A stretch of 64,000 nucleotides of DNA from the NCBI GenBank assembly GCA_016124855.1, contig WGMX01000027.1, forward strand, positions 175,221 to 239,220, read 5' to 3'. The translations under genes and the position numbers were made by a program. The stretch comes from Anaerolineaceae bacterium. GTDB lineage: Bacteria; Chloroflexota; Anaerolineae; Aggregatilineales; Phototrophicaceae. A model generated the notes under the pieces. The model was given only the letters and a program-made list of their open reading frames with translations, did no database searches and was not told where the DNA came from. Shown here piece after piece: positions 9,242 through 17,415 of this stretch. How positions within the stretch are numbered: position 1 is the first letter of the stretch; every line of letters begins with the position of its first letter.

Positions 9242-10024
9242 ATGAGTATGACCCACGAACACGAGCAAAACCACGAGCACGGGCATGGACCGTTGACCCA
9301 TATTCGCGGCTTTATCCATGATGCGCCGATGGTGAGCAATTACCAATGGCAAATACCGTCTTCCGTACGCCATCTATCGTTAATTGGTATCATCGTATTG
9401 GTAGTGGCGATGGTTCTGACACACCTTGGCATTAGTTATGCCCTCGGCATCGGTGTGGGTGTAGCGCTGCTCTTACACCTTCCCATCCTCGCACTGACTT
9501 CTATAGGCTTAATCTTGCGGCGCGCCCGCACGGGCTTTATTGGTACCGTTGTCAATCTTATTCCGTGGAAAGGTAATGAGGAAGTGCTCGATGTTGGCTG
9601 TGGTTCAGGCATCCTCCTATTCGCCTGTATCAAAGAATCTCCAACTGCAAAAGGCACCGGTATTGATATTTACGATCCTTATTCATTTGGTGGTTCAGCC
9701 GGCGTATTCTGGAAAAACGCTGAAATCGAAGGTGTGAAAAGCCGCATCAACTTGCAGCAGGTGGACGCTCGTACCATGCCTTTTGAAGATGAACGCTTTA
9801 ATGTCATCGTCTCAAGCTTAGCCATGCATCACGTCGGTGATAGCGCAGATCAAGAAAAAGCTACTCGTGAAATTGTGCGAACGCTCAAGCCGGGAGGTAA
9901 AATTGTCATTTGTGATGTGGGGCGCGCCCTGAACACGCCCGAAAAGGTATTCCGTTCTTTAGGCTTAGCTAACGTGCGCCGCAGCGGTCATCTATTCCAG
10001 ATTTTGAGTGCTGAGAAACGCTAA
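9242..10024 (+). CDS. Membrane-anchored SAM-dependent methyltransferase with His-rich N-terminus
   Basis: A 260-residue class I methyltransferase. It starts with a His/Glu-rich stretch (THEHEQNHEHGHG), then has two membrane helices (about residues 45-61 and 63-88), then a Rossmann domain with motif I VLDVGCGSG, an acidic GIDIYDP motif, and the typical SSLAMHHV and LKPGGKIVICDV motifs. The His-rich tail suggests metal binding. The substrate is unknown; methylation of a lipid or small membrane-associated molecule fits the topology. The start was placed at the ATG 10 nt after an AGGAG site. It is divergent from tetR and likely repressed by it. Confidence 0.8.
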   Translation: MSMTHEHEQNHEHGHGPLTHIRGFIHDAPMVSNYQWQIPSSVRHLSLIGIIVLVVAMVLTHLGISYALGIGVGVALLLHLPILALTSIGLILRRARTGFIGTVVNLIPWKGNEEVLDVGCGSGILLFACIKESPTAKGTGIDIYDPYSFGGSAGVFWKNAEIEGVKSRINLQQVDARTMPFEDERFNVIVSSLAMHHVGDSADQEKATREIVRTLKPGGKIVICDVGRALNTPEKVFRSLGLANVRRSGHLFQILSAEKR

Positions 10025-10053
10025 AGGCAATAACCAAATCCGTCTCTCATAAG

Positions 10054-10149
10054 GTGCATACACATGACGATCACCGACACAGTCATGAAGGTCAGAACCA
10101 TCATATCGAGTTGATTCATACAAATGGGCAGATTATGGCAAGTTACTAA
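10054..10149 (+). CDS. Possible 31-residue His-rich peptide
   Basis: A short reading frame starting with GTG encodes MHTHDDHRHSHEG followed by 18 further residues. Eight of its 31 residues are His, concentrated in the first 22. It begins 30 nt after the methyltransferase stop, in the same direction, and echoes that protein's His-rich tail. It may be a small metal-binding peptide, or the decayed remnant of a larger metal-handling gene. The ribosome site (AAGG) is very close to the start codon, so expression is uncertain. Confidence 0.35.
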   Translation: MHTHDDHRHSHEGQNHHIELIHTNGQIMASY

Positions 10150-10167
10150 TTGGAATGGTAATAGGTA

Positions 10168-10265
10168 ACGGACGGCATGTATGCCGTCCCTACGAAAATA
10201 CGTTTTGAAAGAAGAAATAATCATTATTTCACCGAAAAAATGTAGGGACGCGATATATCGCGTCC
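10168..10265. repeat. Pair of inverted GTAGGG-type palindromes
   Basis: GGACGGCAT/ATGCCGTCC followed by CTAC (10170-10193) faces GTAGGG plus a fully palindromic 20-mer, GGACGCGATATATCGCGTCC (10242-10265). The two hairpins are arranged head to head about 50 nt apart, like a REPIN doublet. Related single palindromes occur elsewhere in the window. Confidence 0.75.
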
Positions 10266-10319
10266 GGCATTTGATTAATTTTCAGACAGGTTCTAAACCT
10301 GCCCGTTTTCATGCTTATG

Positions 10320-12668
10320 TTAGGAATGTGACTGTTCAGCTTGTTCCAAAATTGCAGCAGAGCGCTGTCCACGTTTTTTCTTGTTCAAATATTCCGCCCA
10401 GAAATAGCTGCCAAAAACAACGACAATCGAAGCGATTTGGAAAACAATTCCTTCCCATGTCGGGTAAACACCAAACCATTCTTCCAGCCAGCGCGGGATA
10501 AAGACTGTGCCTACCGGAGAAATCGGCAGCCAACCAACCACTTGTAGGGCGTAAACGGTATTCCCAACCAGACTGACCAACACCAGCCCGATCAAGACTC
10601 CGGTAACCATCAGTAAGCGTTTATAGGGCAGCCTATTGTGCAGCAGGAAAACAATTACCGCGACTACCAGTACACCGGCCAATCCGATCAACAATCCCTG
10701 CAATACCACGCCATCTCCGGCAGTCAACATCATCGGTTGCAGGAAAAGAGCAGTTTCAAAAGCCTCTCGATATATGCTGGTGAAGCCCAAGGTAAACAAG
10801 CCGAACATACCACCCAGCGCGAGGATACGCGCCTTGCGGTTATGCAGCGCGGCTAGTTGATCCGTCCAATACACTTTGTGGAAGAACCAATTGGTAATCA
10901 GCAGCATCACAGTGGTCGCGATTAGTGATACCCATGCCACTAACTCATTCTGTTGGCTGATGACAGTGGTCATCACACGGCTAAAAATCCATCCGGTAAA
11001 GGCTGCTGCTGCACAGGCCAATACCGCACCGAGCAGCATCATACGTCGCATGGATGAAGTGCCGCGTGACCGAAGGCTGCCCATCAACGCCACCAAAATC
11101 AGGACGGCTTCCAGCCCTTCGCGGAACACAATGATGGCTGTGTTGGTCATGGTTGCGCCGGGGGCAGGCTTGCCCGTTAACACAGCTTCTACGTCTGCCA
11201 GCGCTGCCGATATGCGATTGACCGCTGCCTCAACCTCTTCGATGCTTGCGCCTTTGGCGACCAACACCGCAAGGCCGGGCTGTCCCGGTTCACCCTGCCA
11301 GAAAAGCATATCGAGCTTAAGCGCGACTTCCGGCGCGAAGCCCAGCAGCTTTTGCCCCATCGTTTGCTGCATTACACCATAAGCCGCGACACAGGTTTGC
11401 AGAGCTGCTGCATAATCACCCGACTCAACTTGCGCCTTAACCTGTATCAGCACTGCCCGTATCGCGGCGATGTCGCTTTGGCTGTCCAACGAACGCCATG
11501 TCACAGGCAAACGTTCACCGATGGTTTGCAGCACGGCATATATATTTTTTTGTACATCTGCCGGATCAGCAAATTGGATTAGCTGTGTACTCAAATGATC
11601 AAGCTGCGGCGTAACCGGATCATCTCCAGCTAGTGACAATCGACTGTTGATAACCGGCCTAAGCTGCTTGTAGGCGAGTCTGCCTAGCTGCAGGTAACTA
11701 ACCGCTTCTTCATACTGCTCGTTATCAATGATCTGTCCATTTTTGACCGCTTTGTCATATTCCAGCGGAACGAGTGTCAGGTAACGCATCATTTTGCCGG
11801 CGGTACGGCTAAGTTCGACATCGGTTAAGGGCGCGGCATTAAAGCCAGATAGTGCGTCATCAATTCGTGTGCGTATGGTTGTATAGGCGGCTGCATCGCC
11901 TGTTTCAACCACGCTGACGAGTTGATCGAAATCGCTTTGCAGAGCCTTGAGCGCGGTTTCGCCTTTATATTCGCCATACGCAGGCGCGATAATCTTAAAA
12001 TAACCCGCCGCCAGCCCAATTTGCTCCCCTAATGTAAGTCTCGAATCCGGTGCTAATGACTCATCCGCGACTAAGAGAGTATCCTTGAGCCGACCCTGAT
12101 ACGTATCCATCAGTTCGGCTTGGACGATGCTGTAAACATCTTCAGCTTTGCGCTGACCATCAATCAATGCATAGATTTCGCTGTTGGCGTCAGCTCGAAA
12201 TGAATTGGTCGAGGCTGAAGGGTGCGGATCGCGCAAGCGCAGCCAATTGTTAGCATTTTTACCGTCACCTTTTTGCAAAGCGATGAGGGTCATGCTGCTG
12301 CCGGCTTGCAGTAATCCTGTCCACAAACGGCTGGAAATCAATGCCAGCCCGACCGTATCATCCGCATTGACCTTATCAGAAGCGGCTGTGAACCAGCCTT
12401 CGAGTTCTCGGGCAAGATCAGGCAAATCGGCTTCGATTTGTGGGCGGAAATCACTCTCAAAACGGGTGTGTGCATTGTTGAGATGGTCAAGCGCGGTGGT
12501 CGTATCGTGGTCAGCGAGCGCCCACTGCGTCCCCAACATCTCGATGCGAATCCCGCTGGCTGCGTCCCAAACATCGGCTGCCGCTGATACCGGGGCGATC
12601 AACAATAACATCGTCAGGCAGAGCAGCGACGCGACCATCAAAAAGCGAGTTTTGCGAGGATTCATCAT
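10320..12668 (-). CDS. FTR1-family iron permease with large extracytoplasmic domain (second copy)
   Basis: FTR1/EfeU proteins carry ferric (or oxidised ferrous) iron across the membrane using paired REGLE motifs. This 782-residue protein has a signal peptide (about 1-30), a helical extracytoplasmic region up to about residue 505, then a seven-helix permease domain with REGLE at 516-520 and REAFE at 634-638. The second motif has Ala where Gly is usual. The extracytoplasmic part is all-alpha and resembles the domain in other long FTR1 proteins rather than yeast Ftr1. It is the last gene of a three-gene minus-strand set and is paralogous to its upstream neighbour. Two adjacent ATG codons make the start uncertain by one codon. 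Confidence 0.9.
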   Translation of the reverse strand: MMNPRKTRFLMVASLLCLTMLLLIAPVSAAADVWDAASGIRIEMLGTQWALADHDTTTALDHLNNAHTRFESDFRPQIEADLPDLARELEGWFTAASDKVNADDTVGLALISSRLWTGLLQAGSSMTLIALQKGDGKNANNWLRLRDPHPSASTNSFRADANSEIYALIDGQRKAEDVYSIVQAELMDTYQGRLKDTLLVADESLAPDSRLTLGEQIGLAAGYFKIIAPAYGEYKGETALKALQSDFDQLVSVVETGDAAAYTTIRTRIDDALSGFNAAPLTDVELSRTAGKMMRYLTLVPLEYDKAVKNGQIIDNEQYEEAVSYLQLGRLAYKQLRPVINSRLSLAGDDPVTPQLDHLSTQLIQFADPADVQKNIYAVLQTIGERLPVTWRSLDSQSDIAAIRAVLIQVKAQVESGDYAAALQTCVAAYGVMQQTMGQKLLGFAPEVALKLDMLFWQGEPGQPGLAVLVAKGASIEEVEAAVNRISAALADVEAVLTGKPAPGATMTNTAIIVFREGLEAVLILVALMGSLRSRGTSSMRRMMLLGAVLACAAAAFTGWIFSRVMTTVISQQNELVAWVSLIATTVMLLITNWFFHKVYWTDQLAALHNRKARILALGGMFGLFTLGFTSIYREAFETALFLQPMMLTAGDGVVLQGLLIGLAGVLVVAVIVFLLHNRLPYKRLLMVTGVLIGLVLVSLVGNTVYALQVVGWLPISPVGTVFIPRWLEEWFGVYPTWEGIVFQIASIVVVFGSYFWAEYLNKKKRGQRSAAILEQAEQSHS

Positions 12669-12820
12669 TCCGTCCCGATCATACCAACTGATACTATTTT
12701 TACTGTATCTGGCCTTTCACGCACCTCTCACCGAGCAGCAGAGTCAATGAGAGAAAATATGTTGAGCAACCCCTCTTTGTACGAAGGAATCCAGCACTTT
12801 ATTTCAAGCCCATGAAAACA

Positions 12821-15229
12821 TTAGGCGTGTGACTCGATGCTCGACACTACAACCGATTCCTGCTGCTCTTTCTGGTCTATACCGGTGGAAACCTTATTCT
12901 CACGACGGGTTTTGTTGATATGTTCCGCCCAGAAGTAGCTGCCGATCACGAACACGGCGGCGGCAATTTGGAAGCCGATACCCTGCCATGTGGCGAACAA
13001 ACCGAACCACTGCCCTAACCACAGCGGCAAGTTCAGACCGATAATCGGGGTAATTGGCATCCAACCCACTACCTGCATGACGTGAACGGTGTTGCCGACC
13101 ATCGTCAGCAGTACGAAACCGATCATGATACCGGTAACGACGAGCATTTTCTTATAAGGCAGTTTGCGTTGCAGTGTGAAAGTGATTACGCCAACGATTC
13201 CCACGCCGACCAATCCCAATGCTACTCCCTGCAAGACAACGCCTAGACCGGCTTCCAGCACCAATGATTGCATGAAGAGGACGCTCTCGAAACCTTCACG
13301 GTAAATGCTGGTGAAGCCTAAGATAATCAGCCCAATCATTTGACCGGCGGTAATGACCGCCACGCCGTTAACGAGGGTGCGCTTCTTGCTATGGAAGCCT
13401 GCCATCCAGCCTGTCCAGTAAACTTTATGGAAGAACCAGTTGGTGATGACCAGCAGTACACCAATTGCAATCAAGGAGACAATCGCTTCTAAGCGTTCGC
13501 CCAGAGGCAGCATGGTTTGCAGCAGGGCGTTCGCCGCCCACCATGTAAGTCCTGTCGCGACAAAGGCTAGGGCTGCGCCTATCGCAATTGGACGGCGGAA
13601 TTGACGTTCTTCCAATGTCCGCAAACTTGCCAGCAGCGAGGCCAAGATTAGCACGGCTTCCAGACCTTCGCGGAAAACGATAATGGCTGAGTTACTGATG
13701 ACAATGGTCGGTGTGGATTTGCCCGCATCCATAATTTGTTGGGCTTGTACAAACGTGGATTTTAAGGTGGCGATGGTCAATTTGATGTCTGCCAATGGCG
13801 CACGGGTAGCAATTTGAGAAGCCAAACCCGGCATAATGCCGCCGGTGCTGGTATCCGTGCCGCCCTGCCAGAATAACCCTTCGATTTGAGCCGCCATGTC
13901 CGGTGCAAAACCGCGCAGCCGCTGCTCCATGCCCAGTTCCAGTAAGCCGTAAGCTTCCAAACGAGCCGATTCCGCCAGATCATACTGGTTGCTTTTGACC
14001 GCCACTGGAATTTGATCCAACACCGAGACAATGACATCCATATCTGATGTGCTGGCGACCTGCTGCCACTTTTCGGGAACAATTTCCTTGAGGGTTTTTT
14101 GAATGTCATCAACGCTGGCTTGCAGCGCATTCGGATCAGCCGTCGTCTGAATTTGCGTTTTCATCTGGGCGAGAAGTGTGGCGACACGGTTGGATTTATC
14201 TACATCCTGTTTTTCCAGTGTTTGCGAAATATCATTAAAGGCGGCGGTTGAAGCCTCAAGGAAGGTGGTGGCTTCCTGAATTTCAATATCTTTGACGACC
14301 ACACCGTCACGGATACCGCGTTTGTATTCAATCGCTACCAGATCAACAAAACGGATCAATTGACCGGCACGGCGGGCTTGGTCAGTTTCGCTCAACGGCG
14401 CGGCGCGAAAGCCTTTAAGTGCGGCCTGCACGGTTTGCATATTCAGTTCATAGCCGTACTTATCGCCACTGATGGCGGTTCGTTCCAGTGCGTTAAAAAC
14501 CTGCAACGTTTGCTTGAGCGCTGCCTCGCCGCGCTGTTCGCCATATGTGCTGGCTATGATATTAAAGTATCCAGCCGCCAAGCCGACTTCTTCCGCCCGT
14601 CGCAGAGCAAAATCATTTTTGTGAGCATCATCGGCGTTCGCCAAGCTGCTGGTCAACTGCGCCTGATAAGTGTCAAAGAGATCGTTATGGATAGCTGCCA
14701 GCGCATCTTCGGCATTTCCTGTGCCCGCGATGAAGGCTTGTACCGCTTTGGTAGCATCCGAATTAGGCCGGCTAAATTTAGTCGAGGCCGTGAATTCGCG
14801 CAGCAACAGCCATTCGGCGGCGGCTTTACCATCATTGGCCTTCACAGCTTGCGCGGCGAGCTGCGTGCTGGCGCTCAAGAAGTCCGTCCAGATGCTGCCA
14901 CGGGCGATTGCCAATGTTAGACTGTCACCCGCTTGAAGCGCGTCACTTGCGCGTTTGAAATCTTTATCAATTGAAGCGGCCAGCTCAGGAAAGGATTTAT
15001 TAAAAATGGGTTTTAGACTGCTGGTGTAGCGTTCAGAAGCGGATTGCAGGGCTGTTGCTGCCGCTGCGGTGTCGCCCAGCATGAGTTTGCTTTGGGTCGT
15101 GAATAGTTGTTGGCGAATCTGTTCTGCGTTGGCCTGTGGCGAATCAGTTTGTGCCATGACCGGTAAAGCAAAAAGTACCAGCATAAAAGCCAGTACCATA
15201 CAGATAATCCCTCGCATCCGTGTCATCAT
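12821..15229 (-). CDS. FTR1-family iron permease with large extracytoplasmic domain (first copy)
   Basis: An 802-residue paralogue of the neighbouring permease. It has a signal peptide ending near VMAQ (about residue 27), a helical extracytoplasmic domain of about 480 residues, and a seven-helix FTR1 domain with both iron-binding motifs intact: REGLE at 520-524 and REGFE at 644-648. A GAGGA ribosome site precedes the ATG pair. It lies about 90 nt after the EfeO/imelysin-like gene and 150 nt before the second permease, so the three are probably one iron-uptake transcript. No EfeB-type peroxidase is present. Confidence 0.92.
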   Translation of the reverse strand: MMTRMRGIICMVLAFMLVLFALPVMAQTDSPQANAEQIRQQLFTTQSKLMLGDTAAAATALQSASERYTSSLKPIFNKSFPELAASIDKDFKRASDALQAGDSLTLAIARGSIWTDFLSASTQLAAQAVKANDGKAAAEWLLLREFTASTKFSRPNSDATKAVQAFIAGTGNAEDALAAIHNDLFDTYQAQLTSSLANADDAHKNDFALRRAEEVGLAAGYFNIIASTYGEQRGEAALKQTLQVFNALERTAISGDKYGYELNMQTVQAALKGFRAAPLSETDQARRAGQLIRFVDLVAIEYKRGIRDGVVVKDIEIQEATTFLEASTAAFNDISQTLEKQDVDKSNRVATLLAQMKTQIQTTADPNALQASVDDIQKTLKEIVPEKWQQVASTSDMDVIVSVLDQIPVAVKSNQYDLAESARLEAYGLLELGMEQRLRGFAPDMAAQIEGLFWQGGTDTSTGGIMPGLASQIATRAPLADIKLTIATLKSTFVQAQQIMDAGKSTPTIVISNSAIIVFREGLEAVLILASLLASLRTLEERQFRRPIAIGAALAFVATGLTWWAANALLQTMLPLGERLEAIVSLIAIGVLLVITNWFFHKVYWTGWMAGFHSKKRTLVNGVAVITAGQMIGLIILGFTSIYREGFESVLFMQSLVLEAGLGVVLQGVALGLVGVGIVGVITFTLQRKLPYKKMLVVTGIMIGFVLLTMVGNTVHVMQVVGWMPITPIIGLNLPLWLGQWFGLFATWQGIGFQIAAAVFVIGSYFWAEHINKTRRENKVSTGIDQKEQQESVVVSSIESHA

Positions 15230-15316
15230 GTTGTTCCTCGTTGCTTTTCAAACCAAACGGATGTGCAACCTTTTGTCACACATCCGCCTATATAATCGAG
15301 CGAAAAATGAGCCAGC

Positions 15317-16375
15317 TTATTCTTGAATGGTGATGTCTAGCAGTGCCGCAGCCTGCGTAATCTGACCGGTGATGGTCTGGGCGCGATCTTGTGCTTCCGT
15401 CCCAAAAATGTCCGCCTCCTCAGGCTTGAAGCGCTTGCCATCCTGTTCCTGCTTGAAGATGTCTTCCACAAACGCTTTCAAGTCCACCAAGCCCTGATTA
15501 ATCTGTTGATGCTGTGCCGGACTTTTAGATTCGATCAACGGACTAACACCGTCATAAATGACCTGCAAACTGGAAAGAATGTCTTTGATGTCCGAAAGGC
15601 GCGAAATCACACTGAAGTTTTTGCCGGTGGCGGCATCGCCTTCGACAAAGCGCGAAATCTTCCACGAGCCAAAATACTCGCTCATCGTCGGAACCATGAC
15701 AACCAGCGCGGTAAACGCATCGGATTCGTTTGGTTCCCACGCAGATGCTGACTTCAGCAATTCTTCTGATTGGCTCGCCAACGCATCGGCTGTACCTTTG
15801 AGGACGTTGGCATCCGGCAGTTCATCACCAAAACCAATTTTGCCGTCGCCATCCACATCAATCTGCGCGTCGCTCACGTACTTGGGATCGGTTCCCCATA
15901 GGGTCGATTCCAACACATTGAACAACGCGCCGGGTTTTTCCAACTTGTCGCCGTTGGGCAAATCAACGGTGAAATCAACGGCGTTTTCGGGATCTTCTTC
16001 AGCCGAAGGTGATGCGTCGATAATCGCATCGTAATTGCTCAGGCTGGGTACACCTGCCACGATGCCTTCCATTTGTTCATAATATGGACTGATGACAATC
16101 CACTGCTTCTTGGCGGCTTCGAGCGCAGCCGAAACCTCTTTTTGCTGGTCTTTCCACAACTGTGCGTAATCAAAATTCGCGGCCCTAGCGAGTTCGTAAT
16201 AAGCATCAGTGCTTTCGGTCAAGACTTTTGAACCATCAGCTAGATCAGTGGCTTTACCGAGCAAATACGTTTTAACGGCTTCCAAATTGGCTTCATTATC
16301 CGCGCCAAAAATGCGGCTAAAAGGCACAACTAACAGCGTGAAAACAACAACCAACAGTACAAGTTTATGCTTCAT
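15317..16375 (-). CDS. Secreted EfeO/imelysin-like protein with an EF-hand loop
   Basis: About 352 residues with a signal peptide (KLVLLVVVFTLLVV) and a helical body. The LESTLWG segment resembles the E-x-x-L-[FW]-G pattern of imelysin (M75) and EfeO domains, but the HxxE motif of that family was not found, so the assignment is tentative. A canonical EF-hand loop DVDGDGKIGFGD (about residues 173-184) is inserted in the middle, pointing to Ca2+ binding. It is the first gene of the set with two FTR1 permeases, so it is probably the periplasmic or cell-surface iron-binding partner. The start was chosen at the ATG after a GGGAT ribosome site. Confidence 0.6.
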   Translation of the reverse strand: MKHKLVLLVVVFTLLVVPFSRIFGADNEANLEAVKTYLLGKATDLADGSKVLTESTDAYYELARAANFDYAQLWKDQQKEVSAALEAAKKQWIVISPYYEQMEGIVAGVPSLSNYDAIIDASPSAEEDPENAVDFTVDLPNGDKLEKPGALFNVLESTLWGTDPKYVSDAQIDVDGDGKIGFGDELPDANVLKGTADALASQSEELLKSASAWEPNESDAFTALVVMVPTMSEYFGSWKISRFVEGDAATGKNFSVISRLSDIKDILSSLQVIYDGVSPLIESKSPAQHQQINQGLVDLKAFVEDIFKQEQDGKRFKPEEADIFGTEAQDRAQTITGQITQAAALLDITIQE

Positions 16376-16400
16376 TACCAATCCCTTTGTGAACAATGAT

Positions 16401-16414
16401 TTTCCAAATGGAAA
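16401..16414. promoter_or_regulatory. Dyad upstream of the iron-uptake operon
   Basis: TTTCCAAATGGAAA, a 6-bp inverted repeat with a 2-nt centre flanked by AATGAT and TGATT, lies 26 nt upstream of the first gene of the iron set. It could be a metal-regulator site (Fur- or DtxR-type), but it matches neither consensus well. Confidence 0.25.
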
Positions 16415-16606
16415 TGATTGAGCCTAAGAGTACAGGCTTTTAAAAAGCATATCTACAAGACTGGTAAAGGGATAAATTTCACAAGAAGTGTTTTGTGAGG
16501 CTAAGGGGTTAATCAAAACTGTGATGGCGGGTAGCCGCAAAATTTGACGCGGGTTAATTTCAGAACATTTGAGTGCTGCAGTAACACTCATAGGGTTTAT
16601 TGAGTC

Positions 16607-17188
16607 TTATCGGGTATAGCTGCCGTCATTGAAAATCCCGCTGGGATGGCAACCCCGTCTGGCTGCTGCTGCCTGTTTTTCCAACTCGACAAATTCATTG
16701 TAGTGGGCATGATCGGGTTCGTATAACACGGCCTCAGCATACCCCTGTTCGACCAACGCCTTGTTGACGAACAAATCCCCGACATAGACGTAACGCAGTA
16801 ACCGTCCATAGACATCACGGTCGCTGACATCTTTCACCAGCCGGACTGTCTTATCTTTCACGAAGATGCTGTTGGCCTGCGTTGCCTCGCTGTAACAAAC
16901 TTGATCGCTCTCAGGGGTATTCATGCCGATGTAGCGAATACGCTCGGTTGTGCCGTTGGCAAATTTCACATCAATTGTGTCACCATCAATAATCCGTGTG
17001 ACCTGCGCCGTATCCCCACCTTGATCGACACTGCCACCTGTTGAGCCACTATTTCCGGTGTCAATCGGCTTTGTACTGGAATCAAATCCAAAGGTGCAGC
17101 CCGCAAGCGCAATTATCAGCGCCAAGCCGGTGATTGAAATCAACGGGAAATACTTTTGAAGGCGTGTGTGGGTGATTGGATAGCTCAT
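16607..17188 (-). CDS. Lipoprotein with staphylococcal nuclease (thermonuclease) domain
   Basis: A 193-residue predicted lipoprotein: hydrophobic segment then lipobox LAGC (C31), a Gly/Ser/Asp-rich linker, and an SNase fold from about residue 62. Catalytic-site equivalents are visible: D68 and D70 in RIIDGDTIDV, Arg in ERIRYIG, E93 in NTPE and the Arg of VYGRLLRY. The usual second Asp of the DTPE motif is Asn here, as in many homologues. It probably degrades extracellular nucleic acid at the cell surface. An upstream in-frame ATG at 17224 would add 12 residues; neither start has an ideally spaced ribosome site. Confidence 0.85.
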   Translation of the reverse strand: MSYPITHTRLQKYFPLISITGLALIIALAGCTFGFDSSTKPIDTGNSGSTGGSVDQGGDTAQVTRIIDGDTIDVKFANGTTERIRYIGMNTPESDQVCYSEATQANSIFVKDKTVRLVKDVSDRDVYGRLLRYVYVGDLFVNKALVEQGYAEAVLYEPDHAHYNEFVELEKQAAAARRGCHPSGIFNDGSYTR

Positions 17189-17415
17189 ATAATCTAGTCT
17201 ACTGTCATCCTCCCTAACATACAAGCGCCTGAGTATTCTTTAGCCCTTCAGAAGTGAACGTCAAAATGAGCTAAAATGTATGGGAGCCTAGCTACGAATA
17301 GTACTTTGCGCCTTTGTGCTGGTTCTATTCGGCTCTTATTCGGTAAACTCCAATGAAAACTTATTGAGAACCCATCACTTTATAGTGACCGTCTAGGGAA
17401 TTGAGGAAACGAATC

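Noticed and set aside
16421..16438. AGCCT...AGGCT hairpin followed by TTTT upstream of the iron operon, considered as a terminator
   Set aside because: It is oriented on the plus strand where no gene ends nearby; it may be part of the operon's regulatory region, but the evidence is too thin.
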